64,000 bases of DNA from Varroa destructor (lineage: Eukaryota > Arthropoda > Arachnida > Mesostigmata > Varroidae), in the NCBI RefSeq assembly GCF_002443255.2, contig NW_019211454.1, positions 61,422,823-61,486,822 of the forward strand, given 5' to 3'. Made by a program: the position numbers and the translations under genes. Of the stretch, positions 11,501 through 22,610 are shown one piece after another. Numbering within the stretch: the first letter of the stretch is position 1; each line of letters starts with the position of its first letter. The notes below the pieces were generated by a model. It was not told where the DNA came from and ran no database searches. It was given only the letters and a program-made list of their open reading frames with translations.

Positions 11501-14500
11501 ACGTTCTAAATACCAATTCAAACAAAGCAATGGAAACTTTTGAAAGCGTTTGATAGATTACAATCGCCGCCGCTCCTATGTATCTAACGTGTATTCGGGA
11601 TAGCTGAGACGAAAGAACGGGCAACTTAGCATGTAGCTAGTGCAAACATACCGGTCTGCGTATAAGAATAACCCCATGTGCCATGTATATTTTCCTGTAT
11701 TCGTCACTCCAGTGTATCTCATCGTATGTTCCTGCATGCGCGCCTCTGCGCTGGACTACCTCTTCGTACTACTGCTCTTCAAGACTGATCGATTGAACTT
11801 TAGGCTTAGGCTTTCCCCTGGCTCTTGTCCCCTGACTACTACATACCACATAAAGTAGTATACTCGGTCGACATGTTAGGTTCCATCGTATGCCTAGCGT
11901 AGGCCATACGCTTTTGCAGCGGTCAGAGCGATGGTGACCGCTCTTTTCTCTGGCATCCAGCCAAGGTCCGCTCGTAGGGTGACACTGACTAATACCCCTT
12001 TTAGCTTCCAGTGCAGAATCTAACGATAGCCCTCAGGGGTGCTAGTGGAGAATGTAGAAAAGCTTAAATAGGCGGCGGATGAAAGAAGCTACTAGTCAGC
12101 GAAAAAAGGAAGAAACCCTGGCTGTTTTGGCGGTCATCCGACCTCTGCCCGCCGTCGACATCGTGGTTTTCGTCGGTCCTCTTGCCCCTGTCGTTCTATT
12201 CTTCTTCCTGTTCAGTCGCAAACCAAATCCGCGACGTATGCCGATCACGCTATGAATGCTGTAATTTGTGTGTTGTCTTTCCGGCTTCGGCCATCAGGGT
12301 GCTACGAATCGTCACAACGGGAATCCAGCTGGTGGCAATAGCATTGCAAAGAAGAACTTGAGTGCAGTGGCGGATACACGACGATCTAGCGGGATCATTG
12401 AGCTTTGAGCTGAGGAAACGTTAAATAAAAGTTGTGATGATGTCGGCGACGCCATGCTTTATAGGTCGAGAATTCGATGTGTTTGTATTGTGTGTGTTAT
12501 CTACAATAGCAGTAGGCATATGTATGGAAAATTTTCTATTTTATTCATGCCTTTTCCAAACAAAGTATGGAAGAACGTAATCTGCGAAAAAAAATCTGCT
12601 TATTTAATAAGAGTGGATCGTTGTTTTTTTTTTAAATATACAATTTATATTTTCGAAAAATGGTATTATATACACAATTGGCTTTTGGCTGCAACCAAGT
12701 CTTCTCAACGGGCTACAGACCGAACTTATTTCAACTGACCCGTTCAATCCCATGCTAATCAGTGTTAATGGCGTTCATTTTTACGAGACTCAAGACGAAA
12801 TAAATATCTTCGTGTCTCAGAGGCAAAATTGTTCCTCCAACTATGTTTATGACGATGCATTTTTTATGATTTTTTGTCGTTCATGATGATCAGATTCGAG
12901 AAGATAGACAGGACAACAACACAGTCAGTGAATCCGGCGACGTCGCTATCTGTAAATCGTTCCCAGCTACAGGAGGGACAAGTATTTTCATTCCTGCAGT
13001 AAGGCCACCGAGGCCTAAGAGACGCCATCATCCATTTTGTCCCTGTTACATCTTGGCTGACTGGCCGCCCATTGTCGATTGACGAGTAAAGTACACGACG
13101 TGCAAGTTGTATAGACAGAATATCATACTGGCGTCGCTTTATTCGCAGCTATAAATTCGACAAGACGGTGAGAAGTTAAGGCGGGGCTTTGGCAGTGGCT
13201 GTTATAGGGAGGAGCAAAAACGCATAACTGTCAAATACGTAAAAAGACGTTCTTGTTTTGTTTCAATTGTAAACAACTGATGAGTGCTACCAAAGCAAAG
13301 GTGTTACTGGCTCCAATAGCCACTCATATATGGCAGCTTTAGACACTTCGCTAATAATAAATAACGAGAACTGCAGGCAGACCCAAACAATCAAAACAAC
13401 AAACGAAGACCTTATAGTAGACTAAAATACCTAAAAAATCATCCCACTTTCATCATATTCATCGTATTACGTTCGCGCTGTTGCGCATCACTTAGTATAA
13501 TATATAGTGTCAGAAAAAGCGGTAGTTCGTTGGCGCAATTCTTTCACTATAGCCGTAAAAAACATTTTATCTATGGCTCTATGACTCATAGTATGATACT
13601 TTATATTTCATTCTTATTTTATAGGTTTGTTTATAGGGTTTTATAGGTTTATAAGTTGCATAGAACCACATTTAATTATTAAAGAAATCTACAATGAAGA
13701 ACAAAATGCTAAACAATCTTAATGGCCAATAAATTTTATCGAGGTGTTGTACTTTACATCTCGCTTTTTGTCTGCTTGCTTCTGGAAAAAAATTAATATA
13801 ATCACACATAATGTATTAAGAGAATTAATTTTCATTCACATTAGAAATTTCGCTCATTGAAATATAGGGCATGTCCTAGTAAATTGGTATATTTTATTTA
13901 ACGGAATATGCACCACTGAAATTCTAGCAACAGATCGATTTATGAGATAATCATCGTCATTCGTCATGACCTTCTCTCATCTCTCGACCAATTTACTTAT
14001 ACCTCTTGTTCTCCTATTCCTCTTCGCCCAAAGTTCTGCTATTGTAGAACTCATTGAACCAAGTTCTGAGCTCTATCTCAGCTGTCAAATATTGCTTACT
14101 AATTTCATTTGCCAATGACCAGAAAATATAGTAATATGTAGGCGCAAGATTTGGAACGGGTGACGGGCTCACAAAAACGCCCCACTCAAATCTTATAGAC
14201 CGGTTTTCGAAACATTTGCAATGCGTGGCCAGACATTCTTATAAAGAAGGATACTTTCGTCTAATAGGCTTTTCCTGTTGAATAACCTCGTTCGATCGAT
14301 ATAGTTGGTCATGTTGTTTGTGTCAAGCATTTCCTAGTGTATGAAAGCTTTTCAGGCCCAGCATACGCGAATCACGATTTCTTCGGAATGAACGTCTAGC
14401 TTAACTCTGGACTTAGGCGCATTTTTCGAAGATACCCATTGCCTTTTTTGGCATCATACTGTCTTTGTGATAGTGTAGTACTAGCGTGTTGTCTACTAAG

Positions 14501-14624
14501 CTTGTTGACACAATGTTGTCAAGATTAAATTCCGGGGGCAGACACATCTCGTTTCGTGCACTGCCTTCCGATGAGGAGTAACGAACTAGACTGCCCTGGT
14601 GAAGGCCACTACAAGTATAAAATA
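8589..14624. other. Long A+T-rich stretch without supported genes
   Basis: It holds poly(T)/poly(A) tracts (about 9904-9917), an (AT)n run at 9557-9574, an A+T palindrome near 10267-10296, and G+C-richer parts near 11160-12450 and 12900-13200 with only short, unrecognised open frames. A 12-base word (TTTTATAGGTTT) is repeated directly near 13617 and 13638. I see no exon with paired splice signals. Confidence 0.45.
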
Positions 14625-16010
14625 GGCGACCTCACGCCGTGCTTCGGTGACCTCTAACTTTGCGCCTTTCCTAGTCATTGCCGACGACTTCAACTCCCAA
14701 CTCCGCCAGCCAAGCTCGACCTACCACGGCCTGTCAGACGTCAAACGCCGTCGCGACTATTAGATGCAAACAAACTCCTAAAATGCACCAACGAAGTTCT
14801 TGTTGAACTCTACTGGTGAACGTCTCAACTTATACCCAGCATCTGGTTGAAATCGTTCAGTTTACAGTACAGTGCCTCCGCCTCTCCGAAAGCATAAGCC
14901 ATAGTTTGACTATACTTGCAACCTTACGCGGAGGGCCCAGATGGCCTTCAAGCTTATAGCCGGGATACAGCCCGAATTTTACCCTTTAACTTCCATTTCT
15001 AAAATTATTTGTCGAAAAACTTGTTATCATAGGGGCAACAATGCCTTGAACAGCTAGAGACTCGTTTGATGGCCGATGCAGCACGTCAACCAGATAAGTG
15101 GTTAACACAGTACGCTAGTTCAGCGGCTCGCTCGATTAGTTCCTCGGTCCCTATAAATTACTTTTCACAGACGTTCGCGTTAACGGATACAGCATTAGAC
15201 GCCGTGCGCTTTTTAGCTATAGCGTAGAAAGAAGGGATCTCACCAAATGGAAAGGGGAAGCAGCGTGCAGAATGATGATCGACGTCAAGACAACACTAAC
15301 CTCATCGCGTACTGCGCGACGAGGTTATGCTTACGCTGGCCGAGCTGGGTATCCTTTTGAATATATGCTCAACCTTCTCGTTGCTATTCTAAAAGCGAAA
15401 ACAATTACCATCGATGCCGAAAAGGCTGAATTTTCGCTATAGTGGCTTAGCCCACGCTCGTTTTCCAATTCGCTGAAAGACCTCTTTGATCAAATAAGAG
15501 TATAAGCAAATATAGTCTGAATTATTTCGTGTGCAAAAAACTGCAAGAGGGACAAGCTTTAGCATAACTGACAGTATATCTAATCAAAACGGAGGCGATG
15601 AAGTTTAAAGGAGGAGGCGCGATAGCGGCGACTAATACCTTGTAGCTCGCCTCTTGCTTATGTAAACCAGTTTCCATACTTATATATATGTGCCTTTCGC
15701 CACGAACAGCGGAAATTTAACTGCACATGTTATCAAAAGATATAAAAGGGCAACGTTGGCCGCAAGGGCAATCGAATCGCCTCGTCACTTGCCCCTCGAG
15801 ACCACTCCCAGATTGTTCGATCTCAAAATAACTTCGAACATAATGTATGGAATACGCGTGGTTTAATAAGACCTTACAGTGGAGAATTTCAAGCGGTTTA
15901 ATCGTGTCAAAGTGTTCTTCTTTTAAAGAGTGTTGGAACTATACATAACGACCTAGAACCGCCTCGCGTGTCTTTTAGCCGACTCACCACTTGCCTGAGG
16001 ACCTATGTCG
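14625..16010 (+). mobile_element. Decayed LINE (non-LTR retrotransposon): endonuclease and reverse transcriptase relic
   Basis: An endonuclease-like segment near 14644-14760 reads FLVIADDFNS, matching the (L/V)IAGDFN motif of LINE apurinic endonucleases with Gly changed to Asp. Between 15034 and 15480 two further frames are open for about 65 codons each and may be the linker and start of the reverse transcriptase. Near 15520-15560 a QKT-x(4)-F string fits the N/KKT-x-F region, and near 15685 a string like FKYLG-x-LSP is seen. From 15708 to 16010 one single frame reads the end of the reverse transcriptase: an Arg/Ala-rich helix, ETTPRLFDLKI, IMYGIRV, LTVENFKRFNRVKV, then TT-x-NRLACLL. Stops (15864-15869, 15924, 15951, 15996) fall where Trp, Lys, Arg or Glu codons are expected. 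Frames differ along the element, and the endonuclease-to-RT distance is shorter than in intact elements, so it carries deletions and frameshifts and is dead. The pattern recalls R1/I/jockey-like LINEs of arthropods; the clade is a guess. Confidence 0.68.
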
Positions 16011-17322
16011 CTTTGGGCTCCTAGCAACGGAAGACTTTAAGATTAACCTTAGGAGCTGAACACAGAAATTCGTAGAGATTGATGAAACTTCCTTTGCTTC
16101 GAGTGCCACGAGGAACAACGAGTGTAAAGGGACAAACCGATAAACAAAAATGTCATCACTCGATATGCAGTGCACGGGTTCCATCACAGGCTCTGCAGGA
16201 AGCCAGGTTCCCGCGAACTTGACGATACATGTAGATGTTACAGATGCGGGGGAAATTGTGACAGATATTATGCCACTCCATGCTCTCTGGTATTAATTTC
16301 AGGATGTCTGTCAAATCTCTTAAATTGACTTTGTAAACCCAATAGGACTCGTATAACGCAAGCTGTTTTAAATGGTTCTGATAAGAGGACGTTGTATTGT
16401 TGATCCGTATGAACAACACTTTTGACTACCAATGAAAGTGAATAAATGAGATTTGATTGATCATTACTTCGTTTCATGCCAGGAATTAACTGTCCCCTAA
16501 TGGTTTATGTACCGGTATTGTAATCTAAAATTTATAATATTGATTTGCTGCTTCATATTTATTTAGACACAGTACTTCTCGCCACCTCTAATTATTTTTT
16601 TGTAGAGACCTGTCATAACGGCTGCGCGTTGCGAGATATCGAGGCTCAATGAGAGGCCGCATTTGTGCGTTTTACCTAGTTCACGGCACACCCAGATTTC
16701 GGGCACAAATTCAATACCCTAAGATATCTGAATTCAACCTCGCGTTCATAATGTATCTTCTAGCTTAATTAAAAGCTTGTTTGTCATCCGAAATCCTCAG
16801 CGACATCGGGTGGCCGACCAATGTGAGGTACAGTCTAAAGTTTTACCTCCAAACTTATCAAACCTCTCCTCTCAGTTATAAAGTTCTAACCGTATATAGT
16901 ACAAATACCCCAGGCTGCTTCGGCAGCTTCTGAGCTCGGTAAGAGGCAAAAGAGAGTGGGTGTCTAAAATGCTCTTTTTTTTCATTTAAGACGTCCATAT
17001 TTGCAGTCAGAAATCTGCGTGAGGTTCCGTTTATTGCACAACAAAATTTCCACAGATTTATGGACGAAAGCAAGCGCTCTCCAAAAGCATGTAGAAGTTA
17101 ACATACAGTCGAGAGGTAAACGGGAACATTAAAAAAGGTGGCCCTTAGCTTTGTACAAATCTAATATAACGTGTCGAAATTTGAAGACCGAAGTAAACAA
17201 CAAAAATGCCTGATTACGCAGGTTTGCACATTAGCGAAAATGTATATGCAGCTTGATACCTGTATTCGTCTCTATATATTATACAAAAGAGACGCAGTTG
17301 TTGCTTTTTACATTTTCTTTTT
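16011..17322. other. Intergenic stretch 3' of the LINE relic
   Basis: Minus-strand frames of 60-90 codons near 15984-16477 overlap the LINE end and show no motif. No poly(A) tail or target-site duplication for the LINE was found here. Confidence 0.45.
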
Positions 17323-17851
17323 GTGTCACCATCTTTGATTCTCTCGAACACCCATCTGATTTGCAGCGAGTCGCCGTTCTTGAAGCTTTTGTTTAAGACT
17401 TCATTTCAAGTAATTGTCACTGCCTATCAATGTCAAATCAGCGTCTTCGGCCTTTACCCCTTGAAGTTTCTTCATCTTCCTTGTAAAGGAAGTTCGTTCA
17501 ATTGTAACCTTTGCGTGTATGGAAGGGTGCGTAAATTTTGGTCTATCTGTGTTAGCGCCTTTTCCGATCGCCGTGCGTCTGTCAAGGATGTCTACGAAAA
17601 GAAACGAAATCGAGCAAGGTCTTCTTATCTCCGCCGTTGCGCAGCCCTATGTCTGGGTGACCCTATTTTTTTGCTAAAACGAGGTTCCGGTGCTCTTCGG
17701 CCTGGTACGACTTGAAACATTTTCTACACTTTAGAAAGGTGCCGTCTGAGGAAACGTTATCAGATACAGTTGACCATTCGTAAAGAGAGATGCACGCAGA
17801 TACACGTGCAGAGCTATAAAAGCCCTCGTCGCATAGTGAGATTCTTATCAA
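17323..17851. other. Moderately G+C-rich patch with opposed open frames
   Basis: On the plus strand 130 codons are open (17323-17715). On the minus strand a 62-codon frame (17663-17851) ends in a small Cys/His-containing stretch (KCRKCF then HR) that weakly recalls one zinc-binding half-site. Neither is recognised. The patch could be an old transposon fragment. Confidence 0.2.
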
Positions 17852-18573
17852 TTGCGTCCATGATATGGATTGGGTAATAGATTCGCAAACAGGGTATAAC
17901 GTGTAGAATGCTTTATTTGGTTACAAGGCGATCGTGCACTTCTAACAGCTGATCATGTAGTTATCGCACGTTAGGTTATAAAAAGATAACAATAAGATAG
18001 AAATCTGTGTTATCTGCTTGCAATAAACAATAAAAATATCTGGAGAAAAAGAAAAGGTGGGAAGATCTGACAGGAAAAACGGGTGATTGAATAATTTTTG
18101 CGCACTACTAGAGTTATATTTTTTTCAGTGCTGCAGTATTAGATTGTCCGTCTCTCCCACTGAGCCGAAATCACTTCGTGGGCACACTTCAAAATATTGC
18201 CGTTTTATTGACAATGAAACCCCTATTTATTGTTACATTGAACTGCTTTACACATAAAGCAAAGCTTAATGCAAAGATACGCATAAGTCATATGTGTAAT
18301 GAGGATAAAGAAAATAGAAAACTTATTTACGGTGTACAACAGTATCACTTTTATGTATACCTTTAATATTATTGGTTCTATTACAATTATTTTTTATTCG
18401 CTAAAATATTAATAATAACGTGGTGGTATGTAACAGACCTTAATAGTACAAGTCGCCAATCAGGTACAACCAATTTATTCCGATTGCAGAACACTCGAAC
18501 TTTTCCCTCCTACTAAGCCAGTAGCTAAACAGCGTCCTTAGGGGAGGAAAAGGGGATAAACTGAAAACTGTCT
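17852..18573. other. A+T-rich stretch
   Basis: No gene is seen. A pyrimidine tract with AG (TATATTTTTTTCAG) lies near 18114-18128 but is followed by stops. Confidence 0.5.
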
Positions 18574-18819
18574 TTGCGTTGCGCATCACTTCAGCATTCT
18601 CCAGTCACTATCAAGAATCTTCTAAATGGACAGAACAGAGGTCCTACTGAACAATTTTGGAGATGCAGCAAACTCCGCAAGGCCGACGGTCGTTCTGTTG
18701 TCCTATCTTACCGTGCCTACCTTTATTCGGTCAAGGCCAAGCAGGAGCAGCAGCGTAACTTGAAAAGTCAAATCAAGTCAAGAGCCTCCTCAAAATCTCT
18801 TGTGCGATTCAAGATTTAG
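18574..18819 (+). CDS. Unrecognised 81-codon open frame, coding-like
   Basis: The frame begins at a TTG near 18574 and ends with TAG at 18817-18819. The predicted product is polar and strongly basic toward the C-terminus (many Lys, Arg, Gln and Ser) with a FWRCSKLRK stretch, free of low-complexity runs. Codons use G and C at third positions more than the surroundings. It lacks an ATG near its start, so it would be an exon or a retroposed fragment. It sits just upstream of another open frame and an A13 tract (19116-19128), which suggests a reverse-transcribed insert. Function unknown. Confidence 0.22.
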   Translation: MRCASLQHSPVTIKNLLNGQNRGPTEQFWRCSKLRKADGRSVVLSYRAYLYSVKAKQEQQRNLKSQIKSRASSKSLVRFKI

Positions 18820-18854
18820 AGATAGAGCAGTGGTACCAGCGATAAAGCTAGAGC

Positions 18855-19128
18855 TTGCGGGAGATGCGGTTTTGGTTTCTCGCGGAATTTTTCTTTACTT
18901 CCGACCTAGCTGGGCCCATATCCCCTGCCTTTAGACGTCACTCGTTGCGGAAGTTCCCAGAGAGGGGCGCTTCCGAGGAGTTCTTTTTACCACGGTTCAG
19001 GCTGTGTCCTAGATTTTTCTTGGCCAGCGGTCGCAAGCCAACCTCCATCTTTGGAGGACTTCTTCCCCTTAAATTTGATCTAAATTATTCATTGAAAAAA
19101 CAGGGAGCTCAGTATAAAAAAAAAAAAA
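18855..19128 (+). other. Second open segment ending in poly(A)
   Basis: A 92-codon frame (18855-19133) is rich in Phe, Arg and Pro and runs into 13 consecutive A residues at 19116-19128. No polyadenylation signal AATAAA precedes them. With the frame at 18574-18819 this could be the 3' end of a retroposed copy (LINE 3' part or processed pseudogene), or simply a poly(A) tract behind a chance frame. Confidence 0.22.
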
Positions 19129-19133
19129 GCTAA

Positions 19134-19570
19134 GAATTTTCAGGTGTTTTTTCAGTTCCAAACTTTGACAATTTTAACCCGTTCCGAATTTATTTCTATT
19201 CATTCTTTTTCTTTGACGTGATCTCTTTTGAACGCTGCTTTATAGGAAAATATATACGGTATAATAATGTAGTAACTTATTATTAAATTGTTACAGGAAT
19301 CAGAATAAGTTAGAGCTATATATATATATATACTGAAAGCAAAAAAATAGTATTTTGGGCAGAGAGCTTTCTCGTTTCCTGTGTGGCTTTTTTAGTCAAC
19401 TCTTGTAGTATTTATGTTTCAGTTATCCTAACATAACTTGGATCGGTCCTTACGGTTATCCTGTTCCAGCTGTTCTGCTGTCGTGGCGCAGTAATCTCAG
19501 CAGCTTAATATTACCGCCAATATTAGCAAATTTTATTCGTGTTGCGCTGTCGGTTATAGCTCGATTATAT
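19134..19570. other. A+T-rich stretch before the gap
   Basis: It contains a short (TA)n run at 19317-19332 and nothing else recognisable. Confidence 0.5.
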
Positions 19571-19670
19571 NNNNNNNNNNNNNNNNNNNNNNNNNNNNNN
19601 NNNNNNNNNNNNNNNNNNNNNNNNNNNNNNNNNNNNNNNNNNNNNNNNNNNNNNNNNNNNNNNNNNNNNN
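19571..19670. other. Assembly gap, 100 N
   Basis: Exactly 100 undetermined bases, the customary placeholder for a scaffold gap of unknown size. Any feature spanning it, including the 5' region of the candidate gene at 19896, may be incomplete. Confidence 0.99.
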
Positions 19671-19895
19671 GTTACATCGAAAGTTGGCTAGCTTACGTCC
19701 GTCTAGTCGTGTGATCCGGTCAGGGCTAGGGTACTCCTCAGTGGGTTGAAGTGGCCGAGGTTTATCCGGTACTAACGAATGAACCAGCGGCAGTCAGATC
19801 AGAGCAAGAAAACCAAAATTCCTCCTGCTGTTGGCTTCTCTGCAATCTGCCTATTCTAAGTGATTAAATTGCTCGGTGGACTGTTCGTCAATATC

Positions 19896-20009
19896 ATGCA
19901 GGTACTACTACGAGTTGTAGCAATACTGGTGCTTGCCGTAGTAATGATATCAGCTCAGACGGCAGTGGCGATAGTACTTCCTTTTTATCATCACTCCTGC
20001 TACCTTTGA
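19896..20009 (+). CDS. Candidate first coding exon with signal peptide (secreted protein)
   Basis: ATG at 19896, with A at -3, opens 37 codons. The first 25 residues form a textbook signal peptide: short basic n-region (MQVLLR), hydrophobic core (VVAILVLAVVMIS) and an AQTAVA cleavage region. Unspliced, the frame stops at 20007-20009. A possible donor (ATA then GTACTT, after 19973) with acceptor TATCTTCTTTAG ending at 20044 would make an intron of about 71 bases and continue in phase 0 into a second segment with two cysteines (VCTDPNS, PLTCRR). A second AG at 20047-20048 would enter a longer, different frame. The donor is weak (GTACTT). The G+C-richer DNA between the gap and 19895 could be its 5' leader. 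The protein family is unknown; a small secreted peptide is an inference from the signal peptide only. Confidence 0.38.
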   Translation: MQVLLRVVAILVLAVVMISAQTAVAIVLPFYHHSCYL

Positions 20010-20044
20010 TCTATCTATCCTATCTATATAGTTATCTTCTTTAG

Positions 20045-20324
20045 ATAGGCGAGTATCCGTATATTGGTTTTGGTTCTTCTCTCGTCAACTCGAGCCGTCT
20101 CAACGACTCTTTTGGATCACGTTTCGTTTGCACTGATCCAAATTCAATCGGCTCGCCTCTCACCTGTCGAAGGAACGCCAAATAATCAGCTTCAAGACGA
20201 GTTAGATCCATGTGTAAGACTAACTGCCCAGTCGGTCGTTGTCACTCAAGAAAACACTACAAATCTTCATCACATCATCGGTAATTCACTGAATCATCAT
20301 CTCGTACTATCAAACAGGGGATAA
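20045..20324 (+). CDS. Candidate second exon (two competing frames)
   Basis: After a pyrimidine tract of repeated TATC words (about 20011-20044) one frame is open from 20045 to TAA in NAK-stop near 20183, with an N-terminal YPYIGFGSS stretch and two cysteines. The other is open from 20049 to 20324, mixed polar, with a possible donor at 20281 (ATCG then GTAATT). The second frame is longer; the first AG favours the first. Its closeness to the signal-peptide frame at 19896 and the open segment at 20409-20621 is the main argument that these belong to one transcript. Function not recognised. Confidence 0.25.
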
Positions 20325-20408
20325 TTTTACGAAGTTTTACAGATAGATCTCCCGAAAGCCATGTCGGCCTTTGCACTACATAATTCTTAGTATCCTTTCC
20401 CCACTTAT

Positions 20409-20621
20409 TAGTCCTTTGTTTTCCCCAAGGGAGCTTCTTCCAATATACTAAATAATAAAACATTGGGATATATGGAATATATTCAGCTGTTAAAAGGATT
20501 CGAACTGAGAAAATATGAGTCGAAGATCCGTATGATGTTCGACAAGAACAAGTGCTCCGTAAGGCTAAACACTGAGCTCATGGAGAGCGCTCCTTTCGGA
20601 TCAGGCAAATTCTACAGATGA
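20409..20621 (+). CDS. Candidate terminal exon of the same gene
   Basis: The frame is open from just after TAG (20406-20408) to TGA at 20619-20621, with an internal ATG at 20472 giving 49 codons. A pyrimidine tract (TCCTTTGTTTTCCCCAAG) ends at about 20429 and could be its acceptor. The product looks protein-like: charged and helical first, then MMFDKNKCSVRLN and a Gly/Ser/Lys end (GSGKFYR). I know no matching family. Phase agreement with the segment ending at 20280 is imperfect: the best acceptor would put it out of frame, and a second AG four bases on would restore it. No AATAAA is seen close by. Confidence 0.28.
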
Positions 20622-22256
20622 TTTAATAATATTATCAATACTGTATAAGCCATAGACATATGTATAGGTTAGCTGAGGCTGACAGTAAGTACTAAGGCTT
20701 TATAAAATAGCTTAGCGTAGAAAAATTAATTTCAAGCTAGAACTAAAAAAGATCGATTGCAGGGTCTACTTTTGATCAATACGATAAACACCTTTCATAT
20801 TTGTCAATTTTCGCCTTGTATTTAAACATCGATATCTGTTGTACACAGATTCGCTAAAAGCGGAGTGAACGCATGAATGAGCACAAAGTGTGCAAAAAGG
20901 CCTGACTACTAGGTATATGGGCTGAAATCGGGTTGACTGTTCCTTTTAATGCCATCCTTTCCATCATGCACTGTTGTTGTATCCTATGTTACATAAATGA
21001 CCAGCGGCTCGGCGTACCACAGCGTTTGGTGTATTTACTTAAAGTCTTAGAGGTTTAGCCGGTGTGGCTACCTCCAGCAGAACTGGGCTATTAGGAGACC
21101 TCGATAAATCATCATATTATTGTTCTGACGGCTCACTTTAGTAGCTGCTGGTCTCAATGTTAAAAACACACTGCGAGTCTACGTAAACGTAGCAGGAATA
21201 CTTGTGTGGATCAAAATTATTTTTTTGCTTTTGCTTCTATATGCTCGTATAATTCTGTATACAATAGATATCGATGTTTAAATACAAGGCGCTGTTCGAT
21301 TCTAAAAATTTGACACTTACTATTATTAGTAGAAATATTATTATATGTAACGAGGCCAAGATAATTTGGTTTTCATTAAGTAAGCTATATCGATTGACAG
21401 ACTCTAGGAAACAAATATGTAATAGCTTTTGTTTGTTTATTACAGACTCGTTATCTATACGTACGTCGACGCAGCTGGCTGGTTAATTTATTCCTCTTAA
21501 TAATAATTCCTCTCTCTTTAATATATGACCTGTAATCTAACCGCAATGTTAGGAGAGGAAATGTACCATTTAATGGCTATAATTACTTAGTTCTTCAAAC
21601 AATATTTGTAAGAAGACAAAACAACTATTACAATTTGACGTAGCTTGAATTAAAATATACGAGCTATTGTAATATGAAGAGTTCACAGGATATAGCGAGG
21701 ACCACAATTCAGCCGAAGTATCGATTTTGTGCTCTTTTCTGACAAACGGGTAGTTTATATAGATAGATCTCCGCCCGGCACTTAGACAGAAAATCGAATC
21801 GAGTTAAAGTATCTTATATGTTTAAATAAAATGTAAAATGACTCTGTCTCAAGGTATTTTCTAGGTCTAACACCTTAGGGGCACCACTGTTTAGGCCGAC
21901 CAAATAGATGTTTCGGGCTTTAAGTCTTGTACTGGAGGTGTAAATAAAATTGCGATATAAATTAAAGGATATTTTTAAATAAAAGCAGTACTTGAATTTA
22001 AACAAGGGGTTTTTGTGTTAATATCAATGGAACTTTATTTAGAACGGGTGTTGAAGGAGAGGGCGAGCTGCTATATCTGTTAAGGCCCATGGGTGCTATT
22101 TTACCTTTACCAAGTTACCCACAGCTGAACTATTTTAAATTGATCTAGAAGAACTAGAACTGATAAGTTACTCTACACTTGTGAAGTGAAAAACGTTATC
22201 GTGGTCTCCTAGTAGTCGGTGTCTTTTCTATCTCCTAGTCTTTTCTAGTGCCCTTA
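20622..22256. other. Intergenic or intronic stretch
   Basis: A+T-rich, with scattered 60-70 codon frames lacking motifs. A GTAAGT donor-like site occurs near 20688 but has no open frame before it. Confidence 0.45.
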
Positions 22257-22610
22257 ATAACCAATCTAGACTTCATCACAGGAATGCCAAACAAGCTTCA
22301 CTGCCTTATCGTCTCAAGGGGCTGGCCCAGCAAAACGGCTCCGATTAGTGGAAAAATCGGTTGCTATCTTTTCCGACCTGTGCCAGCATTAATAAGACAA
22401 ACAGTAAATCATTCGAAGCCTTAATTACGGCCTACTCGTTATACAGACTGCGTTTCGCAGTCATCGTCGTTCACAGTGCTTTTCCCTATTCATCAGTAGC
22501 GCGTCTGAGACGCGTTTCAGAAGGACAACTTGGAGAATGACTTGATGTTCTTGGGGCTAATTTTACTAGATAGATGTCGACCACTCAGCTACCCGTGCTG
22601 CTCTGGCTAA
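22257..22610 (+). mobile_element. Relic of an LTR retrotransposon integrase core (Ty3/gypsy-like)
   Basis: One frame (22257-22421) reads LDFITGMP followed by a LIV...SKTAPI string, the order seen around the first catalytic Asp of Ty3/gypsy integrases (DFIG-x-LP ... VVD-x-fSK-x-x-x-P); the Asp itself looks replaced. After a frameshift, 22448-22520 reads RFAVIVVHSAF, which lines up with RFG-x-P-x-x-IVSDNG-x-x-F around the second Asp. The distance of about 68 codons between the two is as expected. STTQLPV near 22575 may be the remnant of the TT-x-YHP region. Catalytic residues are lost and frames are broken, so it is dead. Two perfect small palindromes lie inside it (22446-22462 and 22500-22514). 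Confidence 0.42.

Noticed and set aside
17663..17851. Zinc-finger-like KCRKCF on the minus strand
   Set aside because: Only one C-x-x-C half-site with no correctly spaced second pair before the stop.
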